This document shows, piece after piece, positions 31,366-39,868 of a stretch of 47,617 bases of DNA; positions within the stretch are counted from its first letter, which is position 1, and every line of letters begins with the position of its first letter. The position numbers were made by a program, and so were the translations under genes. The DNA lies in assembly GCA_023663685.1 (NCBI GenBank), contig JAMPHB010000003.1, positions 77,874-125,490 of the forward strand, given 5' to 3'. This DNA comes from Blautia sp. (lineage in GTDB: Bacteria; Bacillota; Clostridia; Lachnospirales; Lachnospiraceae). The notes beneath the pieces are model-generated. The model saw only the letters and a list, made by a program, of their open reading frames with translations. It was not told where the DNA came from and searched no databases.

Positions 31366-32841
31366 TCAGTCTTCCTTTTCTGGATCGACATAGGAATACG
31401 CGTTGGAAATCTTCGCGTTCTCCGCGGTGAGCTTCACAGGCTCTCTGTAATAGGCAATCACCGGCGTTCCCAGATCAATGGCGTCAATGATGGTCTTTGC
31501 AGCTTTCTCCGGCACATTGATACAGCCGTGGGAGCCGCTGGTCTTGTAAATCTCCCCGCCGAATTTGTTGCGCCAGTCCGCATCGTGAATGCCTACATTG
31601 TAGGCGAAGGGCATGAAATACTTCACGCTTGAAGCGTAATCTTCGCCTATCAGCGTAGCGTCTCTCTGGCAGTAGACAATCTTGAACACACCGTCAGGGG
31701 AACCGTTGCCGCGGCTGACATTGCCGGAAACGATGTCCGTGTCCACCACAAGCTCCCCATCCTTGTAATACCATAGATGCTGGTTCGTGTAGTCAATCTC
31801 CACATAGGAATCGCCGATATCGTCCAGTCCGCTCTGGATGGCACGCTGTTCGTATACGGGTTCGCGGCTGACGGGCACGCCCCCCGCGAGATCGGCGAGA
31901 ATCTGCGCCTTTTCGCCGGTCTTGTTTATGACCCAGCCGTAGTCGCCGCCGCCGATTTTTACCGTGTCGCCCTCGCTGGTTTTAAATTCGCGGACGTCTC
32001 CGTAGGTGTTGTAGGTGCTGGCCATATACTGGACAAAGCGCTCGACCTTTTCCTCGTTCACCGTCACCCCGCCGTCCTCCGAGACCTCCAGCATGGAGAG
32101 AATCTTTGTGGAGGTCAGCTTCTCGTCCACCCCGTCGATCTCGTAGTGGATCGTGGAGGAGGTGTAGGTGTCGAGCTGTGCAATGGCGTTCTTCAGGCTC
32201 TCGTCCTCCGTCGTGATTTCGGGAGCCACATAACAGTCGTCGGATAAAAGCAGGGAGTCCTCCTGATTGTCGATCGCTTCTACAACGGCGGAGAGCACAT
32301 TTTCTGCGATGGGGGTGTTGCCCTTCTGCTCCTCCACCACCTGATAGCCGCTCTCGGTGATGTCCAGGTAGGCATTTTGGGGAGCCTCAAGCAAATCCTC
32401 AGAAAAAAGAGCAAGACCATCCACCAGAGTCTTTAGCTTTGCACTGTCGTAGGTAAAGGAGCGTTCCATGTCATAATGATGGGGGCGGAAGAGCTCTGCC
32501 GGCCAGGCGAGAAATGACTGGCTGTTTAAAATGGCCAGTTCCTCGCCCTTTTTGTTGTATGCGTAGTCAAAATCCATGCCCGCGATGTGGTATTTGTCAC
32601 CTCTGCGGTCGAGGATCGTGAGCAGATAGTCGCTGCCGTTTGCAATGTTTTTGACCTCGACGCTGGCGGCTGTCTGGTTGCCGCAGGAGACGTCCCCCAC
32701 AGTAGTGTTCGGAAAGAAATGATTTTTGTAGTAGACCGCGCCTCCGATATAGCCGCCCAGCACCGCCGAGAGGGTCAGCGCCAGGGCGATAACGATTCCC
32801 CCCGGAACCTTCTTTTTTTTATGTGTAGATTTTGTAGCCAT
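31366..32841 (-). CDS. L,D-transpeptidase with peptidoglycan-binding region
   Basis: A 491-residue envelope protein that should form 3-3 cross-links in peptidoglycan or attach proteins to it. A basic cytoplasmic start (MATKSTHKKKK) and one membrane helix (about 13-37) anchor it. A large region (about 45-350) resembles the PG_binding_4/VanW-neighbour type modules found in Clostridia. The YkuD catalytic domain (about 365-475) has the motif H438-G-C440-INVP with SGSHG before it. The ATG at 32841 has GGGAG about seven bases upstream. It is part of a group of wall-remodelling genes in the next 10 kb. Confidence 0.92.
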   Translation of the reverse strand: MATKSTHKKKKVPGGIVIALALTLSAVLGGYIGGAVYYKNHFFPNTTVGDVSCGNQTAASVEVKNIANGSDYLLTILDRRGDKYHIAGMDFDYAYNKKGEELAILNSQSFLAWPAELFRPHHYDMERSFTYDSAKLKTLVDGLALFSEDLLEAPQNAYLDITESGYQVVEEQKGNTPIAENVLSAVVEAIDNQEDSLLLSDDCYVAPEITTEDESLKNAIAQLDTYTSSTIHYEIDGVDEKLTSTKILSMLEVSEDGGVTVNEEKVERFVQYMASTYNTYGDVREFKTSEGDTVKIGGGDYGWVINKTGEKAQILADLAGGVPVSREPVYEQRAIQSGLDDIGDSYVEIDYTNQHLWYYKDGELVVDTDIVSGNVSRGNGSPDGVFKIVYCQRDATLIGEDYASSVKYFMPFAYNVGIHDADWRNKFGGEIYKTSGSHGCINVPEKAAKTIIDAIDLGTPVIAYYREPVKLTAENAKISNAYSYVDPEKED

Positions 32842-32888
32842 AGTTTGCTCCCTTGCATTTGCTTGTAATATCAATATATGTCCCAAAA

Positions 32889-34124
32889 TCAGCTTTTAGG
32901 CTTTAAATGCGGTACCGGCATATAGCGTGGGATGCCGTCTTCATACTCCACAGCGGTCTCCCCCTGGATCAGGGGACGCAGATAGGAGAGCAGCTCCGGC
33001 GTAACGTCGTTTCCGGCCTCGTTGATCCACTCCCGCGGGATGGTCTTCGCCTCGTTGGCTATTCCGGTAATCGGCGCATGGGAGAAGCCCGTTGTGTAGG
33101 GCGAATCGGAAAGCCTCTGTATGGTTGCCATGGAGGCGGTGATGCCCTGTCTGGCGAGAGTCACGGCATACTCCCCGAGGGAAAAGCTCTCCTTTAGGTC
33201 TACAGCGCTCGCCATGTGGGCGGCACAGCGCTGGAGCACGTTGATCTCCACCGAGCGCACCTTGACGCCGAGATTCTCAGCCACCAGATATTCCAGCATC
33301 TTTCCCGCCCCGGAGAGCTGCCGGTGTCCGAACTGGTCGGCGGCGGCGCTGGCGGCAATATAATTGCCTGCGATATCCCGCACTCCTTCAGAGACGGCAA
33401 CGATCACATTGTTGTCTGTCGCAAAGCTTTCCCGGATATCCTCCAAAAAGCGGGCGGAATCGAAGGGAACCTCCGGCAGATAGAGGAGGTGGGGCGCCCT
33501 GTTGTAGCTGTTGCGCGCCAGTGCGCTGGCGGCGGTGAGCCAGCCTGCGTCCCTCCCCATAATCTCCACGATGGTGACGCTCTTCACCGGATAGATAAAA
33601 GTGTCGTGGGCAACCTCGAGCATGGTGCCTGCAATGTATTTTGCGGCGGAGCCAAAGCCCGGCGTGTGGTCTGTATTGCACAGATCGTTGTCGATGGTTT
33701 TGGGAACGCCGAGGATACGGATATCGCTTCCGGTCTCTGCAGCGTACTGTGACAGCTTTAGGACTGTGTCCATGGAATCGTTGCCGCCGATATAGAAAAA
33801 GGCTCCGATATCCAGTCTCTCAAGCTGGCCGAAAATCTGCCGGTAGGGAGCAGCGTCCACACGGTAATCCGGGAGACGGTGGCGGCAGGAGCCCAGATAC
33901 ATCGCCGGAGTGGAAATCAGGCGGTCCATGCAGCCGGCCTGGGCGATCGTCCCGGTGAGATTCAGGTAATTTTCATTTAAAATGCCAAGAATGCCGTTGA
34001 CCGCGCCATAGCAGACCTCGTAGCAGCCGGAGGAGGAGACGCCCGCGATGATCCCCGCAAGGCTCGCGTTGATGGCCGCGGTGGGGCCTCCTGACTGGGC
34101 AACCAGACAATTTTTGTGCTTCAT
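32889..34124 (-). CDS. 6-phosphofructokinase, pyrophosphate-dependent type
   Basis: A 411-residue enzyme phosphorylating fructose 6-phosphate in glycolysis. It has the sugar-phosphate and phosphoryl-donor motifs QSGGPTAAIN, YIGGNDSMDT (GGND at 113-116), PKTIDND (141-147) and MGRDAGW. ATP-dependent enzymes have GGDGS and PGTIDND; the Lys in PKTIDND is typical of PPi-dependent enzymes. The reaction with PPi is reversible. The ATG at 34124 is chosen from homology (MKHKNCLVAQSGG). AAAGGAC lies somewhat far upstream. Confidence 0.9.
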   Translation of the reverse strand: MKHKNCLVAQSGGPTAAINASLAGIIAGVSSSGCYEVCYGAVNGILGILNENYLNLTGTIAQAGCMDRLISTPAMYLGSCRHRLPDYRVDAAPYRQIFGQLERLDIGAFFYIGGNDSMDTVLKLSQYAAETGSDIRILGVPKTIDNDLCNTDHTPGFGSAAKYIAGTMLEVAHDTFIYPVKSVTIVEIMGRDAGWLTAASALARNSYNRAPHLLYLPEVPFDSARFLEDIRESFATDNNVIVAVSEGVRDIAGNYIAASAAADQFGHRQLSGAGKMLEYLVAENLGVKVRSVEINVLQRCAAHMASAVDLKESFSLGEYAVTLARQGITASMATIQRLSDSPYTTGFSHAPITGIANEAKTIPREWINEAGNDVTPELLSYLRPLIQGETAVEYEDGIPRYMPVPHLKPKS

Positions 34125-34163
34125 GGGAATATTCCGTCCTTTCTCGCTTCGTATGTATACATT

Positions 34164-34192
34164 ATTGTAGAGGTTTTGGCGGCCAAGTGCAA
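34164..34192 (-). promoter_or_regulatory. Promoter of the phosphofructokinase gene
   Basis: On the minus strand TTGCAC (34192-34187), 17 bases, TACAAT (34169-34164), leaving a leader of about 33 bases. Confidence 0.65.
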
Positions 34193-34249
34193 GAAAAACT
34201 GAAAAATCGGGCATGGAAATTTTTGTTGTTACTTTTTTTTAAGTCTTGC

Positions 34250-34278
34250 TTGCAGTATGAGGGATTTTCGTTTAGTAT
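34250..34278 (+). promoter_or_regulatory. Promoter of the LD-carboxypeptidase gene
   Basis: TTGCAG (34250-34255), 17 bases, TAGTAT (34273-34278). The leader is very short, with AAGGAGG just before the ATG at 34300. Confidence 0.6.
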
Positions 34279-34299
34279 GGGATATATAAGGAGGTAGCT

Positions 34300-35322
34300 A
34301 TGCGTTATCCACAATTTCTTCATAAAAACGGCACGATCGGTTTTGTCGCCCCCTCCTATGGGTGTGCCGTAGAGCCGTACTATACTGCGTTTATGCACGC
34401 AATCGACAAATTCCATGCGGCGGGCTATCAGACACAGCTCGGCCCCAACTGTCTGGTGGAGCTTGGCGTGGGAATCAGCAATACCCCGGAGCTCTGCGGA
34501 AAAGAGCTGAACGAGAGCTATCTGGGGGAGGAGAACGACGCCATCATCTCCTGCGGAGGCGGAGAGCTGATGTGCGAGGTGGTTCCCTACATTGATTTTG
34601 AGGCAGTCGCGAAAGCGAAGCCCAAGTGGTATATGGGATTTTCTGACAACACGAATTTTACCTTTCTTTCAACGACGCTCTGCGACACGGCGGCAATCTA
34701 CGGCCCCTGCGCATCGGCATTCGGCATGGAGCCGCTGCATCCGTCGGTGCAGGACGCTTTTGACCTGCTTTGCGGCAGGAAGGACACATTTTCTAATTAC
34801 GACCTTTGGGAGAGGGAGAGCCTTAAGACGGAGGAGGAGCCGCTTGCGCCCTACAACGTGACAGAGCCGGTGGTGATCCGTTCCTTCCCGGAGAAGGACG
34901 TGCATATGCAGGGGAGGCTGGTCGGCGGCTGCATGGACTGTCTGGTGAATCTTCTGGGCACGCGGTTTGACAGGGTAAAGGATTTCAATGAGCGATATGC
35001 GAAGGACGGCATCATCTGGTTTTTAGAGGCCTGCGATCTGAACGTCATGTCCATTCGGCGGGCTATCTGGGAAATGAAAAATGCAGGCTGGTTTTCCCAT
35101 CTGAGAGGCTTTCTTTTTGGACGCCCGCTGTGCTTTGGGCAGGAGATGTTCGGCATCGACCACTATGAGGCGGTGACAGCGCTTCTAAAGGAGTATGGGG
35201 TGCCCGTCATTATGGATCTGGACATCGGCCACCTGTCGCCGATGATGCCGGTGGTCAGCGGAGCCATGGCGGATGTTGCGTTTGAGGACGGGACATTTAC
35301 AATCCGCTACCGCTACGAATAA
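34300..35322 (+). CDS. S66-family LD-carboxypeptidase / MccF-like peptidase
   Basis: A 340-residue cytoplasmic serine peptidase. The nucleophile is S115 in MGFSDNT, the Glu is near residue 243 in WFLEACD and the His is H310 in DIGHLSPMMPV, the S66 triad. LD-carboxypeptidases trim the terminal D-Ala of muropeptide tetrapeptides during wall recycling; MccF relatives inactivate microcin C-like peptide-nucleotides. The GFSDNTNFTFLSTTLCDT region is closer to MccF-type proteins by memory, so either role is possible. AAGGAGG precedes the start. It is followed by a DUF1002 gene after 17 bases. Confidence 0.88.
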   Translation: MRYPQFLHKNGTIGFVAPSYGCAVEPYYTAFMHAIDKFHAAGYQTQLGPNCLVELGVGISNTPELCGKELNESYLGEENDAIISCGGGELMCEVVPYIDFEAVAKAKPKWYMGFSDNTNFTFLSTTLCDTAAIYGPCASAFGMEPLHPSVQDAFDLLCGRKDTFSNYDLWERESLKTEEEPLAPYNVTEPVVIRSFPEKDVHMQGRLVGGCMDCLVNLLGTRFDRVKDFNERYAKDGIIWFLEACDLNVMSIRRAIWEMKNAGWFSHLRGFLFGRPLCFGQEMFGIDHYEAVTALLKEYGVPVIMDLDIGHLSPMMPVVSGAMADVAFEDGTFTIRYRYE

Positions 35323-35339
35323 GAATGGGAGGAAAAACC

Positions 35340-36263
35340 ATGAAAAAGAGACTGTTTTCGCTGCTTTTGGCCGCGCTTATGTTCTGCGCGGCTCCGGCGG
35401 CGGCCTATGGGACGGAGATAGAGAATACCGCAGATGCGGGGGACGGAGTCATTATCACGCAGGAGGATAAGCCCTATCTTGCGCTGGGGGCGGATCTTTC
35501 GGCGGACGAGCAGCACACGGTGCTGGATCTGATGGGGATACGGGCGGAGGATTTTGACCTTTACGACGTAGCCTATGTGAACAATTCCGAGGAGCACACC
35601 TATCTGGATGCGTATGTGCCGAAGGAGAAGATCGGTACCCGCGCCCTTTCCTCTGTGTTTATCTGTCTGGAGGAGGAGGGGGCAGGCGTCAGCATCTCCA
35701 CCTACAATATCAATTACTGTACCGTGGGTATGTACAAAAACGCCCTCGCCACGGCAGGGATTGTGGACGCGAGCATCATCGTGGCGGGGCCTTTTCCGAT
35801 TTCCGGCACGGCGGCTCTCGTCGGAACCTTTAAGGCATACGAGGAGCTTACGGGGGAGTCGCTGGACGAGGCGGTCGTGGATGCGGCGATGGACGAGCTG
35901 GTGACTACCGGCGAGCTGGAGGAGAGCATCGGCGGGGACGCCGAGGATGTGGAGGCGATGATCGCCGACCTGAAAGGGCGTATCGCCAGAGGTGAGCTGG
36001 AGGGCACAGAGGATATACGGGCGGCTATCGAGGACGCCGCGAAAAATTATCACATTGAGATCACGGAGGCGGACAAGGAGAAGCTTTTAGAGCTTTTAGA
36101 GAAGCTTAAGGATCTGGATTTAGACTGGGATAAGATCGCGGATCAGGCGTCAAAGCTTGTAGACCAGCTTAACGATGCAGTGAAAAATAACGGGGGCTTT
36201 TTTGAGAGCATCAAGAACTTTTTTGAGAATCTTTTTAACACGATCCGGTCGTGGTTCAGTTAA
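35340..36263 (+). CDS. Secreted DUF1002-family protein
   Basis: A 307-residue exported protein. A signal peptide (MKKRLFSLLLAALMFCAAPAAA) is followed by a domain that matches the DUF1002 family (QEDKPYLALGADLSADEQHTVLDLMGI, YLDAYVPKEKIGTRALSSVFI, ITVASPFP-like IIVAGPFPISGTAAL). The rest is mostly acidic helices, ending in an amphipathic FFESIKNFFENLFNTIRSWF. The function of DUF1002 is unknown. The ATG at 35340 is behind GGGAGGAAAA; an earlier ATG (35325) would bury that site. It sits with wall-recycling genes. Confidence 0.87.
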   Translation: MKKRLFSLLLAALMFCAAPAAAYGTEIENTADAGDGVIITQEDKPYLALGADLSADEQHTVLDLMGIRAEDFDLYDVAYVNNSEEHTYLDAYVPKEKIGTRALSSVFICLEEEGAGVSISTYNINYCTVGMYKNALATAGIVDASIIVAGPFPISGTAALVGTFKAYEELTGESLDEAVVDAAMDELVTTGELEESIGGDAEDVEAMIADLKGRIARGELEGTEDIRAAIEDAAKNYHIEITEADKEKLLELLEKLKDLDLDWDKIADQASKLVDQLNDAVKNNGGFFESIKNFFENLFNTIRSWFS

Positions 36264-36281
36264 GGGGGACAGGTAGTACAT

Positions 36282-38078
36282 ATGAATGGTTTTACAATTA
36301 TCCTCTCCCTGCTTTCCGGGGTCGCGCTCTTTCTCTTTGGAATGTCCCTGATGGGGGACGGACTCAAGCGGGCGGCGGGAGATAAGCTTGAGCTTGTGCT
36401 CTACAAGCTCACCAACACGCCGCTCAAGGGAGTGTTGCTCGGCACGGTCGTTACCGCGATCATCCAGTCCTCCTCCGCGACTACCGTCATGGTGGTCGGC
36501 TTTGTAAATTCCGGAATGATGAAGGTCGCGCAGGCAATCGGAATCATCATGGGGGCGAACATCGGCACCAGCGTGACGGGCTGGATTCTCTGTCTGTCCT
36601 ACATCGAGGGCAGCGAGGGTGTTGCGCAGATGCTCTCCACAGCTACGATCTCAGCGATCGTGGCGATCATTGGAATTATTTTCAAGATGTTTACCAAGCG
36701 GACGGCCTACAAAAATGTGGGCGATATTATGCTGGGCTTCGCCATTCTGATGGTGGGGATGCAGACCATGAGCGGCGCGGTGGCTCCCCTCAAGGAGGAG
36801 GAGGCCTTTGTCAATATGCTGACCATGTTCTCCAACCCGTTCTTAGGAATCCTGGTGGGAATTCTGTTCACGGCGGTGCTGCAGAGCGCTTCGGCCTCTG
36901 TCGGTATTCTGCAGGCGCTGTCTGTGACCGGAAATATCACCTTTGCGGCGGCACTCCCCATCACGATGGGAATAGGCGTGGGTGCGGCCTGCCCGGTGCT
37001 TTTGTCCTCCATCGGGACGAACAAAAACGGTAAGCGCACAGCCCTCATCTATCTGCTGAACGACCTTTTTGGAATGCTGTTCTGGTCGGTCACATTTTAC
37101 ACGGTGAACGCCTTTGTGCATTTTACATTTTTGGATCATGTGATGCGCCCGGTGACGATCGCGCTGATGAATTCCGTGTTCCGTCTGGCGACGATTCTGC
37201 TTCTGATTCCCTTTATCCGTCAGATCGAAAAGCTGGTGTTTAAGCTGGTGAAGGATACCCCGGAGGATATGGAGGAGCAGGCGGATTTCGATCTTCTGGA
37301 GGAGCGTTTCCTGGTGTATCCCGCCCTCGCGATTGCCCAGAGCCACACAGCCATGAACGGCATGGCGAAAAAGTCAAGAAAAAATATCCTGCGGGCGCTC
37401 TCGCTGCTTGAGGATTACTCAGAGGACAAGTACCGCAAGGTGCAGGAGAAGGAGAACTTAATCGACAAGTATGAGGACAAGCTCGGCACTTATCTGATGC
37501 AGCTCACCGGACACGAGATGTCCATGACCCAGACGAAACAGGTGTCCAAATTTTTGCACACCATCAGCGATTTTGAGCGTCTGGGCGACCACGCGGTGAA
37601 TATTTCCGGCGTGGGGAAGGAGCTGGCGGAGAAAAAGGTATCCTTTTCCGATTCCGCCGAGTATGAGCTGGATGTACTGGAGAGTGCGGTGAAGGAGATC
37701 GTGGATCTGACGGTGGGAGCCTTCTGTGAGGACGATCTTTCGCTGGCGGCGCGTGTAGAGCCCCTGCGGGAGCTGATAGGCATACTCTGCAACGATCTAA
37801 AGAACCACCATGTCAAGCGTCTCCGGGAGGGAAAATGTGAGATCAAGCAGGGCTTTGCCTTCAACGATCTTCTGACTAATCTGGAGCGTATTGCCGCCCA
37901 CTGTTCCAATGTGGCGGTGGCGGTGATCGAATCCGAGATGACAGAGCTGGATACGCATGAATATCTGCGAAGTGTGCGGGAGATGAAGAACGAAAACTAT
38001 CTCGACTGTTTTGAGGAATATGCCACGAAATACAATCTTCGCGGCAGGGAGTCCAAGAAGGTCAAAAAGGGAAAATAA
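36282..38078 (+). CDS. Na/Pi cotransporter with C-terminal PhoU-like domain
   Basis: A 598-residue membrane protein of the NptA/PNaS type. Two inverted repeats carry the signature QSSSATT (62-68) and a second copy reading QSASASVG near residue 202. About eight to nine helices fill residues 1-310. The cytoplasmic C-terminal part (about 340-580) is helical and PhoU-like (KVSKFLHTISDFERLGDHAVNI, LLTNLERIAAHCSNVAVAVI). It takes up phosphate with sodium, or releases it. It follows DUF1002 by 18 bases and precedes the glucosaminidase-like gene by 20 bases. Confidence 0.93.
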   Translation: MNGFTIILSLLSGVALFLFGMSLMGDGLKRAAGDKLELVLYKLTNTPLKGVLLGTVVTAIIQSSSATTVMVVGFVNSGMMKVAQAIGIIMGANIGTSVTGWILCLSYIEGSEGVAQMLSTATISAIVAIIGIIFKMFTKRTAYKNVGDIMLGFAILMVGMQTMSGAVAPLKEEEAFVNMLTMFSNPFLGILVGILFTAVLQSASASVGILQALSVTGNITFAAALPITMGIGVGAACPVLLSSIGTNKNGKRTALIYLLNDLFGMLFWSVTFYTVNAFVHFTFLDHVMRPVTIALMNSVFRLATILLLIPFIRQIEKLVFKLVKDTPEDMEEQADFDLLEERFLVYPALAIAQSHTAMNGMAKKSRKNILRALSLLEDYSEDKYRKVQEKENLIDKYEDKLGTYLMQLTGHEMSMTQTKQVSKFLHTISDFERLGDHAVNISGVGKELAEKKVSFSDSAEYELDVLESAVKEIVDLTVGAFCEDDLSLAARVEPLRELIGILCNDLKNHHVKRLREGKCEIKQGFAFNDLLTNLERIAAHCSNVAVAVIESEMTELDTHEYLRSVREMKNENYLDCFEEYATKYNLRGRESKKVKKGK

Positions 38079-38098
38079 AGAATTAAGGAATACAGAGT

Positions 38099-39841
38099 AT
38101 GAGAAAGAACCTGAGAGTGCGCGTCCCGGCGATGCTGCTTGCGGCGGCGCTTATTCTTACAAGTGGGGCCTTCGGCTGGGGAGGTATGGCAAAGGCAGCC
38201 GATACTGCCTATATTTCGCAGCTGCAGGCGCTGGGATTTCCGGACAGCTATGCGGCAGGCCTGGCGGTTTTGCATGAAAAGTATCCAGCGTGGCAGTTCG
38301 AGGCGGTAAATACCGGGCTGGAGTGGAGCACCGTGGTACAGATGGAGAGCCGGAACGGCTTTAATCTGGTACCAAAGAGCGGGGACGACGCAAGGAAATC
38401 CACCACCGAGGGAGCCTATGACTGGTACACCAACACATGGACGGTGTACGACGGCTCCACATGGGTGGGAGCTGGCAGCGATTACATTGCCTACTGTATG
38501 GATCCGAGAAATTTTTTGGACGAGACCGGCATTTTCCAGTATGAGCGTTTAAGCTACAGCGATACGCAGACAAAGGAGGGCGTGGAGTCGATTTTAAAAG
38601 GTACCTTTATGGAGACTCCGGTGAAGGAAGCGGACGGCACGGTGCTGGATTACGCCGAGGCTTTTGTCGCGATTGGAAAAGAGACCGGCGTGAGTCCCTA
38701 CCATCTGGCATCCAGAGTCCGTCAGGAGCAGGGACTTAAGGGGACAAGCTCCCTGATCTCCGGCGTTTACAGCGGGTATGAGGGCTACTACAATTACTTC
38801 AATGTGGGAGCCTCCGGCGTGACCTCCTCCCTCGTTATTAAAAACGGGCTGGATTATGCGAAAAAGGCGGGCTGGGACAGCCGCTACAAGGCGCTTCTGG
38901 GAGGCGCGCAGATCCTTGCCAAAAACTATATATCCGTGGGGCAGGATACCCTGTATTTTCAGAAATTCAATGTGGTCAACACGGCCTCTCTTTATTCCCA
39001 CCAGTATATGACCAACGTGACGGCGGCCATCACCGAGGGGAAAAAGCTGGGCGAGGGCTACAGTGACAAACAGCAGGCATTTGTGTTCCGCATCCCGGTG
39101 TACAATAACATGCCGGAAAATGCGGTGGTTTTTACGGCTGTGGGGAATCCGAACAACTATTTAAAGACCCTTGTGGTCGCAGGATATTCGCTGACCCCGA
39201 GCTTTGACGGGGCGACGGAGAAATACTCGCTGGTTGTGGATGCGGGAGTGAAGTCAATCGACGTCTCCGCCTCTGCGGTGGCAGGCACTTCAAAGATTAC
39301 GGGAACCGGAAGCATCCAGCTGAATGCCGGAACCAACACGATAGAGATTGTCTGTACGTCGGGCAGCGGAAACGCAAAGACTTACACGCTTACAGTGGTG
39401 CAGCAGGAAGCGGCGGCAGCGCTCACCTCCGCGAAGTACAAAGTGGGAAGCAAATACATCACGGGACTTTCCCCCGGGGTAAAAGCGGCTGCGTTTCTCA
39501 AGAATGTGAGCGCCGCAAACGGGACAGTAAAGCTCACGGGAACAGACGGCGGGGAGGTCACCGGGAAGGTCGCAACCGGCAATACGCTGGAGGTGCTCGA
39601 CGCCAGCGGAAAGGTCACGGCTTCCTACAAGATCGTAGTGTACGGGGACGTCAACGGGGACGGCGAGATCAATGTGCTGGATATGATTAAGGTGAACCGG
39701 CACATTTTGGGACTCTCCAAGCTGTCCGGCTGTTATTTAAAGGCCGCGGACGCCAACCGTGCAAATGACGGCGTCAATGTGCTGGATATGATATTTATAA
39801 ACAGACACGCGCTGGGGCTTACCAAGATCAAGCAGGATTAG
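38099..39841 (+). CDS. Secreted glucosaminidase-like protein with cadherin-like and dockerin domains
   Basis: A 580-residue exported protein. A signal peptide (cut near AKAAD) leads to a region (about 38-330) similar to Lachnospiraceae beta-N-acetylglucosaminidases (FPDSYAAGLAVLHEKYPAWQFEAVNTGLEW; GVSPYHLASRVRQEQG with the likely catalytic Glu; YNYFNVGASG). A cadherin-like beta-sandwich domain (about 351-437) follows. The C-terminal 70 residues (511-580) are a type I dockerin: two calcium-binding repeats, DVNGDGEINVLDMIKVNRHILG and DANRANDGVNVLDMIFINRHALG. Dockerins bind cohesins; the next gene encodes a membrane protein with a cohesin-like region. It probably cuts peptidoglycan glycan strands at the cell surface. 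Confidence 0.87.
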   Translation: MRKNLRVRVPAMLLAAALILTSGAFGWGGMAKAADTAYISQLQALGFPDSYAAGLAVLHEKYPAWQFEAVNTGLEWSTVVQMESRNGFNLVPKSGDDARKSTTEGAYDWYTNTWTVYDGSTWVGAGSDYIAYCMDPRNFLDETGIFQYERLSYSDTQTKEGVESILKGTFMETPVKEADGTVLDYAEAFVAIGKETGVSPYHLASRVRQEQGLKGTSSLISGVYSGYEGYYNYFNVGASGVTSSLVIKNGLDYAKKAGWDSRYKALLGGAQILAKNYISVGQDTLYFQKFNVVNTASLYSHQYMTNVTAAITEGKKLGEGYSDKQQAFVFRIPVYNNMPENAVVFTAVGNPNNYLKTLVVAGYSLTPSFDGATEKYSLVVDAGVKSIDVSASAVAGTSKITGTGSIQLNAGTNTIEIVCTSGSGNAKTYTLTVVQQEAAAALTSAKYKVGSKYITGLSPGVKAAAFLKNVSAANGTVKLTGTDGGEVTGKVATGNTLEVLDASGKVTASYKIVVYGDVNGDGEINVLDMIKVNRHILGLSKLSGCYLKAADANRANDGVNVLDMIFINRHALGLTKIKQD

Positions 39842-39868
39842 TGCCCACACAAACGGAAAGGAAGACAC